Assembly (NCBI RefSeq): GCF_025917315.1
Contig: NZ_CP080627.1
Location: forward strand, 744,001 to 808,000
DNA: 64,000 nucleotides
From: Halomonas qaidamensis
GTDB lineage: Bacteria > Pseudomonadota > Gammaproteobacteria > Pseudomonadales > Halomonadaceae
Direction of reading: 5' to 3'
Shown here in pieces: positions 14,414-23,365 of this stretch (the stretch's first letter is position 1; each line of letters begins with the position of its first letter). A program made the position numbers and the translations under genes. Below the pieces are notes generated by a model. It did no database searches. It saw nothing but the letters and a program-made list of their open reading frames with translations, and was not told the origin of the DNA.

Positions 14414-15664
14414 ATGGCATTATACGTACAGAAGTTCGGCGGCACCTCGGTGGGCTCTGTCGACCGTATCAAGGCCGTGGCGGAAAAGGTTAAAGGCTTT
14501 CGCGATCAAGGCCACCAAGTTGTCGTGGTGGTATCAGCGATGAGCGGAGAGACCAACCGCCTGACCGATATGGCAAACGCAATCAATGAAGACCCAGCAC
14601 CACGCGAAATGGACATGCTGCTCTCGACCGGTGAGCAAGTGACGATTTCATTGTTGGCAATGGCGCTTCAGCAAATTGGTGTTTCTGCCACTTCCCATAC
14701 GGGTGCCCAAGTCGGCATTCACACCGATAGCGCTTATACCAAAGCGCGTATTCAGCGCATTGAAACCGATGACCTTAAAGCTGACCTTGATGAAGGTAAA
14801 GTGGTAGTAGTCGCTGGGTTCCAAGGCGTTGATGAAGACGGCAATATTACAACGCTTGGGCGTGGTGGCTCAGATACGACAGGTGTTGCGCTTGCTGCAG
14901 CGCTAGGTGCTGATGAGTGTCAGATATACACCGACGTGGATGGTGTTTACACCACTGACCCTCGCGTGTGTTCCAAAGCTCAGCGTCTTGAGAGCATTAC
15001 CGTAGAAGAAATGCTTGAGCTAGCAAGCCTAGGCTCCAAAGTTCTACAGATTCGCGCCGTCGAATTTGCTGGTAAGTACAACGTACCACTTCGCGTGCTG
15101 TCGAGCTTTGAAGATGGCCCCGGCACCCTAATTGTTGCAGACGCAGACCAAGACGAGGACTCTATGGAAGAACCGCTAATCTCCGGTATCGCTTTTACTA
15201 AAAATGAAGCTAAATTAACCCTGTTGAATACGCCTGATGTGCCGGGTGTGGCGTCGCGTATCCTGGGACCTATCGCCGATGCCAACATCGAAGTCGATAT
15301 GATTGTTCAAAACGTGGCACCTGCTGGTGATTACACCGACTTCACCTTTACTGTTGCCAAAGGCGATTACAAAGCAACCAAGAAATTGCTTGAAGAAACC
15401 GTAATTCCTGATTTGGGTGGCGGCGAGCTACGCGGCGATGACAATATTGCCAAAGTATCGCTTGTAGGGGTTGGTATGCGTTCACATGCCGGTGTTGCCT
15501 CTAAAATGTTCCGCGTGCTGGCCGATGAGAACGTCAATATTCGTATGGTTTCTACGTCGGAAATTAAAATTTCCGTCGTTATTGATGAAAAGCATATGGA
15601 GCTAGCAGTTAACGCCTTACACAAAGCATTCGGTTTGGATAAGTCTGATATCGAATCTGAATAA
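14414..15664 (+). CDS. lysC: Aspartate kinase
   Basis: Phosphorylates aspartate in the first step toward lysine, threonine and methionine; in halophiles the same branch feeds ectoine synthesis. 416 residues. The N-terminal kinase signature KFGGTSVGSVDRIK is followed by RGGSDTTGVALAAALGA. Two C-terminal ACT domains (for example TLLNTPDVPGVASRILG and LVGVGMRSHAGVASKMF) imply allosteric amino acid feedback. Length and domain order match the monofunctional Pseudomonas-type enzyme. AGGAAA precedes the ATG. Confidence 0.97.
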   Translation: MALYVQKFGGTSVGSVDRIKAVAEKVKGFRDQGHQVVVVVSAMSGETNRLTDMANAINEDPAPREMDMLLSTGEQVTISLLAMALQQIGVSATSHTGAQVGIHTDSAYTKARIQRIETDDLKADLDEGKVVVVAGFQGVDEDGNITTLGRGGSDTTGVALAAALGADECQIYTDVDGVYTTDPRVCSKAQRLESITVEEMLELASLGSKVLQIRAVEFAGKYNVPLRVLSSFEDGPGTLIVADADQDEDSMEEPLISGIAFTKNEAKLTLLNTPDVPGVASRILGPIADANIEVDMIVQNVAPAGDYTDFTFTVAKGDYKATKKLLEETVIPDLGGGELRGDDNIAKVSLVGVGMRSHAGVASKMFRVLADENVNIRMVSTSEIKISVVIDEKHMELAVNALHKAFGLDKSDIESE

Positions 15665-15773
15665 CAATTAAGCATCAAACCTTCTACGCTGAAGAGTACT
15701 TACTGCCGTGTGGTGGTGAGCTTTCTTTCAACGGGAGGTTAAGGTGTCATAGGGGCTTGAGCCATTGGTGGCG

Positions 15774-15806
15774 GCGACACCATGCCGCATAATAGTGTGG
15801 TGTCGC
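15774..15806 (+). promoter_or_regulatory. Hairpin in the lysC-csrA gap
   Basis: Perfect 9 bp stem GCGACACCA/TGGTGTCGC with a 15-base loop, followed only by TTTAAG. It may be a weak lysC terminator or part of the csrA leader. The same gap contains GGA motifs at about 15733, 15812 and 15845 (the last in the csrA Shine-Dalgarno), which could allow CsrA to bind its own mRNA. Confidence 0.5.
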
Positions 15807-15856
15807 TTTAAGCGGACACATCCCGTTGTATAAAACGTCTGAGAAGGAGATCAGCC

Positions 15857-16045
15857 ATGCTCATCCTAACCCGCCGTGTTGGCGAAACGCTTATGATCGG
15901 TGATGAGATCACCGTCACAGTGTTAGGTGTGAAAGGTAATCAAGTCCGTATTGGTGTTAATGCACCAAAAGATGTTTCGGTTCATCGCGAAGAGATCTAT
16001 CAGCGCATTCAGCGTGAGCGCAATAGCGAAAGCGAATCGGAATAA
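15857..16045 (+). CDS. csrA: Carbon storage regulator CsrA/RsmA
   Basis: Dimeric RNA-binding protein that blocks translation by binding GGA motifs near ribosome binding sites. 62 residues. The core [16 protein letters not shown] and the RNA-contacting region [17 protein letters not shown] are intact, with a short polar tail. A strong AAGGAG lies upstream. It is followed by tRNA-Ser and tRNA-Arg genes, as in E. coli. Its probable antagonist RNA is encoded at 5840-6003 in this window. Confidence 0.98.
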   Translation: MLILTRRVGETLMIGDEITVTVLGVKGNQVRIGVNAPKDVSVHREEIYQRIQRERNSESESE

Positions 16046-16123
16046 GTGGCCGTCTGTGTCACGCCCATTACAGGGCGTTTAAGCGGTAGTTGCGGGGCGG
16101 TGCGAAAAAAATCGGCATAGGGC

Positions 16124-16152
16124 TGGACAGCAGTCATTAAAATCGGTAATAT
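16124..16152 (+). promoter_or_regulatory. tRNA operon promoter
   Basis: TGGACA (16124-16129), a 17 bp spacer and TAATAT (16147-16152), followed by a GC-rich discriminator (CGCGCCG) of the kind seen at stringently controlled stable RNA promoters. It ends 17 bp before tRNA-Ser. Confidence 0.65.
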
Positions 16153-16169
16153 TCGCGCCGTGCCGTTGA

Positions 16170-16262
16170 GGAGAGGTGGCCGAGTGGCTGAAGGCGCTCC
16201 CCTGCTAAGGGAGTATAGGGTTTATAGCCCTATCGAGGGTTCGAATCCCTCTCTCTCCGCCA
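16170..16262 (+). tRNA. tRNA-Ser(GCT)
   Basis: 93 nt cloverleaf with encoded CCA. The acceptor GGAGAGG pairs with TCTCTCC, the anticodon loop CTGCTAA carries GCT, and the variable arm is long (ATAGGG/CCCTAT), as expected for serine. The T-loop is TTCGAAT. Confidence 0.97.
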
Positions 16263-16307
16263 ACTGCATATAGCAACATCAATAGATAGCAGTATCAATT
16301 TGGATAA

Positions 16308-16384
16308 GCGCCCGTAGCTCAGCTGGATAGAGTACCTGACTACGAATCAGGGGGTCGGAGGTTCGAATCCTCCCGGGCGCGCCA
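16308..16384 (+). tRNA. tRNA-Arg(ACG), copy 1
   Basis: 77 nt with encoded CCA; acceptor GCGCCCG/CGGGCGC, anticodon ACG in CTACGAA, T-loop TTCGAAT. Identical to the copy at 16453. The A at position 34 is normally edited to inosine. Confidence 0.97.
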
Positions 16385-16452
16385 ACTTGCACGCCGAAGT
16401 TATTGATGTTACTATGTTTTTGCTCACATTGTGTGAAGTTAAAAACTGTTAA

Positions 16453-16529
16453 GCGCCCGTAGCTCAGCTGGATAGAGTACCTGACTACGAATCAGGGGGT
16501 CGGAGGTTCGAATCCTCCCGGGCGCGCCA
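16453..16529 (+). tRNA. tRNA-Arg(ACG), copy 2
   Basis: Identical in sequence to the copy at 16308-16384, separated by 68 bp of unrelated spacer. A recent duplication or gene conversion pair, probably cotranscribed from the promoter before tRNA-Ser. Confidence 0.97.
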
Positions 16530-16536
16530 GATTCGA

Positions 16537-16567
16537 AAAACCCGCTTTCAATAGAAAGCGGGTTTTC
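16537..16567 (+). terminator. Terminator of the tRNA operon
   Basis: Perfect stem AAAACCCGCTTTC/GAAAGCGGGTTTT with a four-base loop, directly after the last tRNA. Confidence 0.88.
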
Positions 16568-16617
16568 TTGTTTCTAGCCTGACCTTAGTGGCTCGTGCTT
16601 GGGTCTTGTGATCGTTT

Positions 16618-16661
16618 AAAGCGCCCCCCCGCACACAAGCAGCGGTAGGGCGCTTTTTTTT
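16618..16661 (+). terminator. Second terminator-like hairpin
   Basis: Stem AAAGCGCCC/GGGCGCTTT with a 21-base loop and a plus-strand T-run. It lies 50 bp after the tRNA terminator and probably acts as a backup against readthrough into convergent dusC. Confidence 0.6.
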
Positions 16662-16686
16662 ATGCGCTGGGCGCGCAGTGCAGGAT

Positions 16687-17694
16687 TTATGCGGGCTCGC
16701 AGCAGAGAGGTGTGTCGAGAACTAGGCTATTGAGTAGCGTATCAAGTTCCGTAAGACGCTTTAAGCGTTGAAAGTGCTGATTAGCTTCAGTATTGCCTTG
16801 GCGCATTTGTGCCAGCCATTGTTTGACTAATGAAACCACCACGCGCTCTGGTAAGTGCTGCCGCTGTAAGTTGGCGTATTGCCTTAGTACGCTGGCGCGC
16901 ATGGCCCAGGTAGTGTCGGGTAGGCGCTCACCGGTGCGTTGCCAGTGGCGTATCCGAGCAGCAAGCCATGGGTCTGAAAGCGCGCTACGGCCAAGCATGA
17001 CGTCTTGGCAGCCAGATAATGTACGAGCCTTCCAGTAGTCTTCCAGCGTCCAGATATCGCCATTTGCAACGACAGGAATCGATACATGGCGGCGAACGTT
17101 GCCAATCCACTCCCAGTGCGCGGGTGGACGATAGCCTTCGTCACGCGTACGGCCATGCACAACTAGCTGCGCAGCACCGCCAGCTTCTGTCGCTTGGGCA
17201 CAGGCCACTGCTAAGCGTCGATCAGAAAAGCCAAGGCGAATTTTAGCCGTGACTGGGATGGCGCCGTCTAGTGCTTCGGCCACTGCCTTAACGGCGGCAT
17301 AGACGCGCTCTGGCCGGCGTAGCAGTGAGGCACCACCATCATGGCGGTTGACCAATTTGGCAGGGCAGCCAAAGTTTAAGTCAACGCTAATGGCTCCCAG
17401 CGATAGCGCTTGCTGCGCATTGCTGGCAAGCGCTGCGGGGTCAGACCCTAAAAGCTGTAAATGCACGGGAACGCCGCTAGGTGTTGCGACGCGGTCTGCT
17501 GTCAGTTCTGGGCAGTGTTTATAAAACACGCGGGGAGGGAGGCGTGCATCAACCACCCGGACAAATTCAGTCACTGCCCAATCAAAACCTGACTGTTGAG
17601 TCAGCAGATCACGCGTTAGGGCGTCGATGACGCCTTCCATAGGCGCTAGGCCTATCTTGCCTTTATGTAGTAAATTAACAACCATGACTTCCAC
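16687..17694 (-). CDS. dusC: tRNA-dihydrouridine(16) synthase DusC
   Basis: FMN enzyme that reduces a uridine in the tRNA D-loop. About 335 residues. The N-terminal motif GLAPMEGVIDALTRDLL and the FVRVVDARLPPRVFY segment mark the DusC branch rather than DusA or DusB. The catalytic cysteine lies in NFGCPAKLVNRHDGGASLL (about residue 110). The exact start is uncertain among Met1 and Met4. It is convergent with the tRNA operon, a suggestive but common arrangement. Confidence 0.93.
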   Translation of the reverse strand: MEVMVVNLLHKGKIGLAPMEGVIDALTRDLLTQQSGFDWAVTEFVRVVDARLPPRVFYKHCPELTADRVATPSGVPVHLQLLGSDPAALASNAQQALSLGAISVDLNFGCPAKLVNRHDGGASLLRRPERVYAAVKAVAEALDGAIPVTAKIRLGFSDRRLAVACAQATEAGGAAQLVVHGRTRDEGYRPPAHWEWIGNVRRHVSIPVVANGDIWTLEDYWKARTLSGCQDVMLGRSALSDPWLAARIRHWQRTGERLPDTTWAMRASVLRQYANLQRQHLPERVVVSLVKQWLAQMRQGNTEANQHFQRLKRLTELDTLLNSLVLDTPLCCEPA

Positions 17695-17812
17695 TATGGC
17701 GCGATTGCAATCTATCTTGGATGTGGCAGGTTAGTGTATTAGCCTCACTGCGCCAAGCGCCTTTAGAGGCCATTGGTGTGCCGATAAGCATTTGAAACAA
17801 GGGGAATGCGGT

Positions 17813-18070
17813 ATGCAAGAGTCAGAATTGCTCCAAGAAGGGCTAGCTCTTATGGGGTTAGGGATGGGGTTTGTTTTTGTTTTTCTTACGGTTTTGGTAA
17901 TTAGCGTTACGCTGATGTCAAAACTGATTGGCCGTTTTCAGCCTGCTCCTGTTGCGGCACCAAGCGGTAGAGGTAGCGTAAAATCTTCTGCACAGAATGG
18001 TCAGAATGATGAAGTGATGGCAGTGATTAGTGCTGCGGTGCATCGTTATCGTTCTTCACGCCGTAAATAA
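17813..18070 (+). CDS. oadG: Oxaloacetate decarboxylase gamma subunit
   Basis: Small membrane anchor of the sodium-pumping oxaloacetate decarboxylase. 85 residues from the ATG at 17813, which has GGGGAA upstream; an earlier in-frame ATG at 17792 lacks that support. One transmembrane helix (GMGFVFVFLTVLVISVTLM) near the N-terminus is followed by a flexible, polar cytoplasmic tail. First gene of oadGAB. Confidence 0.93.
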   Translation: MQESELLQEGLALMGLGMGFVFVFLTVLVISVTLMSKLIGRFQPAPVAAPSGRGSVKSSAQNGQNDEVMAVISAAVHRYRSSRRK

Positions 18071-18163
18071 GCCCCAACTTTTGTAGCTATCCTACCGCTT
18101 AGCTAACTATTATTTTGTTAAATTTACTACAAATCCATAACGTAAAAACTGTGAGCCACGACC

Positions 18164-19969
18164 ATGAATGAAACCAAACGTCCTCTGGGAATCACTGATG
18201 TTGTCCTTCGCGATGCCCACCAATCGCTGTTTGCTACTCGTTTGCGTCTTGATGACATGCTGCCGATTGCCGAAAAACTCGACAACGTTGGCTACTGGTC
18301 ATTAGAGACCTGGGGTGGAGCAACGTTTGATTCATGCATTCGCTATTTGGGTGAAGACCCTTGGGAACGTATTCGGGCATTAAAAGAAGCTATGCCGAAT
18401 ACCCCTCAAGCAATGTTGTTGCGCGGCCAAAACTTATTGGGCTATCGCCACTATGCTGATGACGTGGTTGATAAATTTGTAGAGCGCGCCAAGACTAACG
18501 GGGTTGATGTGTTCCGCGTGTTTGACGCGATGAATGACCCGCGCAATCTTGAGCGTGCTATTAAAGCGGTTCGCCAAGTAGGTGGACATGCACAAGGCAC
18601 TATCTCCTATACGGTTAGCCCGGTACATACCCTGGATAGCTGGGTAGAGCTCGCTAAAACCATTGCTGCAATGGGCGCAGATTCACTGGCTATCAAGGAT
18701 ATGGCGGGGCTATTAACGCCGTACGTTGCCTATGATCTTGTAACGCGTTTGAAAAAAGAACTGTCGATTCCTGTGCATTTGCACTGTCACGCTACCACTG
18801 GCCTATCCACGTCGACCATTTTGAAGGCAGTAGAAGCAGGTATTGATAACGTCGATACGGCTATCTCTTCTATGTCCATGACATATGGCCACAGCCCGAC
18901 AGAGTCTGTGGTCGCCATGCTTAAAGATACTGATCGCGATACCGGGCTTGACTTGGAATTATTGGAAGACATCGCCAGCTATTTCCGCGAAGTGCGCAAA
19001 AAGTACGCAGCATTCGAGGGCTCGCTGCGCGGTATCGACTCTCGCATTCTGATTGCCCAGGTGCCAGGCGGCATGCTTACCAACATGGAAGGCCAGCTTA
19101 AGGAGCAGGGCGCTGGCGATAAGCTTGATGATGTATTGAGTGAAATTCCCCGTGTGCGTGAAGACCTTGGATTTATCCCGCTGGTAACGCCAACTTCACA
19201 GATTGTCGGTACCCAAGCGGTAATGAATGTGATGATGGGCGAGCGTTACAAGTCGATCTCCAAAGAAGTGCAGGCACTATTAAAAGGTGAGTATGGCTCC
19301 GCGCCCGCGCCGTTTAATGCTGAGCTGCAAAAACGTGTGCTTGAAGGCGGCGAGCCGATCACCTGCCGTCCTGCAGATAACTTGTCGCCAGAAATGGATC
19401 GACTAGCTGCTGAGCTTAAGGAGAAGGCCAGTGCAGACAGCATTCGTATTGCTAGCGGCGAGCAGGAAATAGACGACGTATTGACGTACGCATTGTTCCC
19501 ACAAATTGGTCTGAAATTCCTTAAGAATCGTGACAACCCTGATGCTTTCGAGCCTGTTCCTCAGGCAGCTGAATCGAAAAGCGCTAATGTGCCAGCAAAA
19601 GCCGAAAGCAAAACGCCAGTAGTGTCGAGTGGGCCGGAAACCTACACCGTTAAGCTTAATGGCAAAGCGTTCGTTGTAGAGGTGTCTGAGGGTGGCGAAA
19701 TAGGCGATGTCCAAGAGCAAGTCGCTACGCCCTCTAAAGAAGCAGAGCCTGTGGCAAGTGGCGAAAGCATCGATGCACCGCTCGCTGGCAATATCTTCAA
19801 AGTCAACGTGCGTCCTGGTGACCAAGTGGCGGAAGGCGATGTGGTGATTATTTTGGAAGCCATGAAAATGGAAACCGAAGTGCGCGCCAGCAGTGCCGGT
19901 ACCGTATCGAAAGTTAACGTCAGCGAGGGTGACAGTGTCGCCGTCGGTGATTCGCTGATCGAGCTTTAA
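18164..19969 (+). CDS. oadA: Oxaloacetate decarboxylase alpha subunit
   Basis: Biotin-dependent carboxyltransferase that removes CO2 from oxaloacetate and hands it to the membrane beta subunit. 601 residues. The catalytic domain begins [16 protein letters not shown] and is followed by the PYC/OadA conserved domain. A proline/alanine linker leads to a C-terminal biotinyl domain with EAMKMETEV (biotinylated Lys about residue 567). It lies in the oadGAB order. Confidence 0.96.
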   Translation: MNETKRPLGITDVVLRDAHQSLFATRLRLDDMLPIAEKLDNVGYWSLETWGGATFDSCIRYLGEDPWERIRALKEAMPNTPQAMLLRGQNLLGYRHYADDVVDKFVERAKTNGVDVFRVFDAMNDPRNLERAIKAVRQVGGHAQGTISYTVSPVHTLDSWVELAKTIAAMGADSLAIKDMAGLLTPYVAYDLVTRLKKELSIPVHLHCHATTGLSTSTILKAVEAGIDNVDTAISSMSMTYGHSPTESVVAMLKDTDRDTGLDLELLEDIASYFREVRKKYAAFEGSLRGIDSRILIAQVPGGMLTNMEGQLKEQGAGDKLDDVLSEIPRVREDLGFIPLVTPTSQIVGTQAVMNVMMGERYKSISKEVQALLKGEYGSAPAPFNAELQKRVLEGGEPITCRPADNLSPEMDRLAAELKEKASADSIRIASGEQEIDDVLTYALFPQIGLKFLKNRDNPDAFEPVPQAAESKSANVPAKAESKTPVVSSGPETYTVKLNGKAFVVEVSEGGEIGDVQEQVATPSKEAEPVASGESIDAPLAGNIFKVNVRPGDQVAEGDVVIILEAMKMETEVRASSAGTVSKVNVSEGDSVAVGDSLIEL

Positions 19970-19981
19970 GGGCATTCGGCA

Positions 19982-21304
19982 ATGGATAAGTTAATCACCT
20001 TATGGGAAGGCTCAGGGCTTTATAACCTTGAGTTTGGCCAAGCCGTTATGATTTTCGTGGGGCTTGGTCTGCTCTATTTGGCTATTTATAAGAAGTTTGA
20101 ACCGCTGCTACTGGTGCCAATTGGGTTTGGTGGCATTCTTGCCAATATTCCTGAGGCTGGCTTGGCAATTTCAGCGCTCGATCAGGCGATTGAGGTGGCT
20201 AAGCCAGCAGTGCTGCAACAAATGGCCTCTGTGTTAGGCGCCACTCTTGATCCATTGAGCAGTGTGGAAGCCTGGCGGGAATCGCTGAAAACAATTGCCC
20301 ACGATGCTGCCGCTCCGGATCAGTTGCGTGCAGCAAAAGATATCGCCATGAATGTTGGTTATGGCGATGGCATGCTTTACAGCTTCTATAACGTAGCCAT
20401 TGCCTCTGGCATTGCCCCGCTGATTATCTTTATGGGCGTAGGGGCAATGACCGACTTTGGGCCATTATTAGCCAATCCGCGTACGCTCTTTTTGGGGGCA
20501 GCTGCTCAGTTTGGTATTTTTGCCACATTGTTTGGTGCGGTGGCACTGTCGTCGATCGGAGTGATGGACTTCTCGCTGAATCAAGCGGCGGCAATTGGCA
20601 TCATCGGTGGTGCAGATGGCCCAACGTCTATTTACGTGTCGAGTGTGTTAGCCCCTGAGCTGCTTGGCGCTATTGCCGTAGCCGCCTATGCCTACATGGC
20701 TCTTGTGCCACTGATTCAGCCGCCAATTATGCGCCTGTTGACCACCCAGAAAGAGCGGCAAATCACCATGACGCAGCTGCGTCCGGTATCTAAGCTGGAA
20801 AAGATCGTTTTCCCGCTGATGCTGTTAATCTTGGTCGCACTCTTTTTGCCGGATGCAGCGCCACTGTTAGGGATGTTCTGCTTTGGTAATTTGATGCGCG
20901 AATGTGGTGTGGTTGAGCGTTTATCGGATACGGCACAAAACGCACTGATCAACATTGTGACCATTATCCTAGGGCTGTCGGTAGGCTCGAAGCTGATGGC
21001 CGAAAGCTTTTTAACGTTTGAAACGTTAGGGATCTTAGGTCTCGGTATTGTTGCATTTGGTATTGGTACCGCCGCAGGCGTGTTGATGGCGAAGCTAATG
21101 AACCTAGTTAGCAAAATGCCGATTAACCCGCTGATTGGTGCCGCGGGTGTCTCCGCAGTTCCGATGGCTGCGCGAGTGGCAAATAAGGTTGGGTTGGAGT
21201 CTAACCCACACAACTTCCTGCTAATGCACGCCATGGGGCCTAATGTGGCAGGTGTTATCGGTTCTGCTGTTGCGGCGGGTGTGATGATTAAATATTTAGG
21301 CTAA
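19982..21304 (+). CDS. oadB: Oxaloacetate decarboxylase beta subunit (Na+ pump)
   Basis: Integral membrane subunit that decarboxylates carboxybiotin and exports Na+. 440 residues and many hydrophobic helices, with conserved segments [29 protein letters not shown] and [15 protein letters not shown]. It starts 12 bp after oadA and completes the complex. For a halophile this adds a primary sodium pump (inference). Transcription ends at a strong hairpin. Confidence 0.97.
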   Translation: MDKLITLWEGSGLYNLEFGQAVMIFVGLGLLYLAIYKKFEPLLLVPIGFGGILANIPEAGLAISALDQAIEVAKPAVLQQMASVLGATLDPLSSVEAWRESLKTIAHDAAAPDQLRAAKDIAMNVGYGDGMLYSFYNVAIASGIAPLIIFMGVGAMTDFGPLLANPRTLFLGAAAQFGIFATLFGAVALSSIGVMDFSLNQAAAIGIIGGADGPTSIYVSSVLAPELLGAIAVAAYAYMALVPLIQPPIMRLLTTQKERQITMTQLRPVSKLEKIVFPLMLLILVALFLPDAAPLLGMFCFGNLMRECGVVERLSDTAQNALINIVTIILGLSVGSKLMAESFLTFETLGILGLGIVAFGIGTAAGVLMAKLMNLVSKMPINPLIGAAGVSAVPMAARVANKVGLESNPHNFLLMHAMGPNVAGVIGSAVAAGVMIKYLG

Positions 21305-21354
21305 GACCCGCTAACAGGCATTACGCAGCTATTGTTACGTGATGGTTAGTGACT

Positions 21355-21400
21355 AAAACGCGGCTTACCGAGCAATTGCTCGCGTAAGCCGCGTTTTTTT
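21355..21400. terminator. Bidirectional terminator between oadB and the YigZ-type gene
   Basis: Stem AAAACGCGGCTTAC/GTAAGCCGCGTTTT with inner CGAGCAATTGCTCG. Seven T follow on the plus strand and four T on the minus strand, so it can serve both convergent genes. Confidence 0.88.
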
Positions 21401-21422
21401 GTCGGGTATATCAAGGGCTTTA

Positions 21423-22046
21423 TTACAGCGTTACTTTTTGAATATCGAGAGCAGTTTTAAGTCGGTTTTCAAGCGTTGCGAGATTGAGGTTCTCATCCCT
21501 TGGCCAGCCAATCGTGAGGCATACACCGACGCTATCGTACTCTGCTTGTTGAACGGGAACTTTTTGCTCGTCACACCAGGCGCGCGCTACTGCCTCGTGA
21601 GCAAAACTAATGCGAAGCTGATAATTATCTCGTTCGACAACTTCGCGTGTGGGTAACGTTTCAATCCCTGCGTTAACCGACTGTGCGTAAGCCCTTGCAA
21701 GCCCACCAGTCCCTAATTTAGTGCCGCCAAAATAGCGGATAACGACGCAGCCTATTTCGCCTATATGGCTACCCTGTAAGGCTTGAAACATGGGCCTGCC
21801 CGCAGTACCACCAGGCTCGCCATCATCAGAGAAACCTATATGCGTTTGTTCGCCAGGAGGGCCGGCAATTAAGGCAGTACAGTGATGACTTGCATTGGGA
21901 TGAGCAGTTCTTGCCTCCTGCAGCAATGCATGAAAATCAGCCGTATTGGGTGCATGACATAGCCAAGTGAGAAAGCGACTTTTTTCAACTTCAATCTCGG
22001 CGGTATGCCATGTTCCGGCTGCTAAATCTGGGATCCGATAACGCAA
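21423..22046 (-). CDS. yigZ: YigZ/IMPACT family protein
   Basis: 207 residues, the usual length. Conserved UPF0029/IMPACT N-terminal domain with KSRFLTWL, ASHHCTAL, GFSDDGEPGGTAGRPM and VIRYFGGTKLGTGGLARAY, then a small C-terminal DUF1949-like domain. The biochemical role of bacterial members is not settled; the eukaryotic relative IMPACT regulates GCN2 in translation control. It lies 31 bp downstream of the S24 gene on the same strand, so it may be partly under SOS control. Confidence 0.92.
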   Translation of the reverse strand: MRYRIPDLAAGTWHTAEIEVEKSRFLTWLCHAPNTADFHALLQEARTAHPNASHHCTALIAGPPGEQTHIGFSDDGEPGGTAGRPMFQALQGSHIGEIGCVVIRYFGGTKLGTGGLARAYAQSVNAGIETLPTREVVERDNYQLRISFAHEAVARAWCDEQKVPVQQAEYDSVGVCLTIGWPRDENLNLATLENRLKTALDIQKVTL

Positions 22047-22077
22047 ACGTTACTCCTATGGAGATAGCGGCGAAGAA

Positions 22078-22476
22078 TCAGTGGTGCTGAGATTGGTTGG
22101 TGTGACGTTCCACGCCCATCACCATCCCTAGCGCTTGAATGTCACCGTTACGTAGAAAGACATCAGGAATAGTTGTATCTGCAGGCCATAAATGAACGCC
22201 AAGGCGACTAATAGAAAGTTGTTTTAAGACAATTTCTTGTTGATTAATTATCGCGATGGCGGTTTCTTGGTGGCTTCCTTGCTGATGACAACGAATAATA
22301 ACGATATCACCATCAAAAAGATTATAGCTATGCATTCTGTTGCCCTGCACGCGAAGTGCATAAGTATTGCGTCGTGTAGTGCGGGGAGTGGGAAAAGGTT
22401 GGCTAGGCGCGTTTGCCGTTTTTTGAAACAGCGATGGTTGAGTTGTGTTCGAGGGTGTTGGCATTGACATCGTCAT
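22078..22476 (-). CDS. LexA/UmuD-like S24 protein lacking the catalytic serine
   Basis: 132 residues. The C-terminal 95 match the LexA/UmuD S24 fold: YALRVQGNRM, LFDGDIVIIR, AIAIINQQEIVLKQL and IQALGMVMGVERH. In active members the GDSM-type box carries the nucleophile Ser; here it reads GNRM, with Arg in its place, while the general-base Lys region (IVLKQL) is kept. There is no N-terminal HTH, only a Pro/Thr/Gln-rich tail, so it resembles a UmuD-like protein without self-cleavage. Two LexA boxes lie upstream and GGAGAG precedes the ATG. No umuC is adjacent. Role unknown. Confidence 0.8.
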   Translation of the reverse strand: MTMSMPTPSNTTQPSLFQKTANAPSQPFPTPRTTRRNTYALRVQGNRMHSYNLFDGDIVIIRCHQQGSHQETAIAIINQQEIVLKQLSISRLGVHLWPADTTIPDVFLRNGDIQALGMVMGVERHTNQSQHH

Positions 22477-22544
22477 GCTGTTCTCTCCAATGCAGCGCCC
22501 GCTCCCTAAGCGTATAACTGAGCAGATGGCTGTTTGTTTGAATG

Positions 22545-22592
22545 GTGTTTTTCCATACAGTGGCTAGAGTATACGCCTGTTTTTGCATACAG
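22545..22592 (-). promoter_or_regulatory. Tandem LexA boxes of the S24 gene
   Basis: On the minus strand: CTGTATGCAAAAACAG (22577-22592, perfect CTG-N10-CAG) and CTGTATGGAAAAACAC (22545-22560, one outer mismatch). They are 32 bp apart, about three helical turns, and very like the E. coli umuDC box. They lie about 70-115 bp upstream of the S24 start codon. Confidence 0.8.
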
Positions 22593-22733
22593 TGCTAGTG
22601 GTCTGCATTCTCTACTGTTTTTAAGTAAGCGCTATTGGTGATGCGCTGCGACCCCAGGCCGCAGAGACTGACTGGCGAGAAGTGGTCTTTCCGTGTAGAG
22701 TTCGACCCAAAATTACTGTGCTTGGAGATATCC

Positions 22734-23354
22734 TTGAGCCTCTGCCTGCAAGCCCGACAGCTAGCCTGTGAGCGTGATGATCGCTGGCTTTTTGAGGGGC
22801 TAGATCTTGATATTAAAAGTGGTGAAATTGTTCGTATCGAAGGCCCGAATGGGAGCGGTAAAACCACATTATTGAAAATTCTTTCAGGCCAGTTAAGCGA
22901 CTACCATGGCGAGATTTATTGGAATGGCGCTTCAATGCGCGAGGTGCGTGAACATTTTCTCGCCAATCTACTCTATTTAGGACACGCACCGGGCGTAAAA
23001 GCGGGCCTTTCTCCGCTAGAAAACTTGGCCTGGTACCAGGCGCTTAGTGGCGATAATGGCAGTGAGACTCAGCGCGAAAAAGCATTAGCTGACGTTGGGT
23101 TAGCTGGTTTTGAAGATGTGCCAGCCGGACAGTTATCTGCCGGACAACAACGGCGTGTCGCGTTGGCAAGATTAACGCTAACGAAGCGTGCGCTCTGGGT
23201 GCTAGATGAACCTTTTACAGCAATTGATCGCCATGGAGTGGCAGCGCTTGAAGCTCAGCTGGTTGCCCACGCCCAGGCGGGAGGCTGTGTATTAGTGACG
23301 ACGCATCATGAGTTAACCGCATCATCCGTGCTTAGACGCATTCAACTGGGATAA
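22734..23354 (+). CDS. ccmA: Heme export ATPase CcmA
   Basis: ATP-binding subunit of the CcmABCD complex that releases holo-CcmE during cytochrome c maturation. The frame is open from 22635, but the TTG at 22734, with GGAG 7 bp before it, fits the family N-terminus (SLCLQARQLACERDD) and gives 206 residues. Walker A is GPNGSGKTTLLK, the signature LSAGQQRRVALARL, and Walker B LWVLDEPF. First gene of ccmABCDEFGHI. Confidence 0.93.
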   Translation: MSLCLQARQLACERDDRWLFEGLDLDIKSGEIVRIEGPNGSGKTTLLKILSGQLSDYHGEIYWNGASMREVREHFLANLLYLGHAPGVKAGLSPLENLAWYQALSGDNGSETQREKALADVGLAGFEDVPAGQLSAGQQRRVALARLTLTKRALWVLDEPFTAIDRHGVAALEAQLVAHAQAGGCVLVTTHHELTASSVLRRIQLG

Positions 23355-23365
23355 AAAAGGAGACA

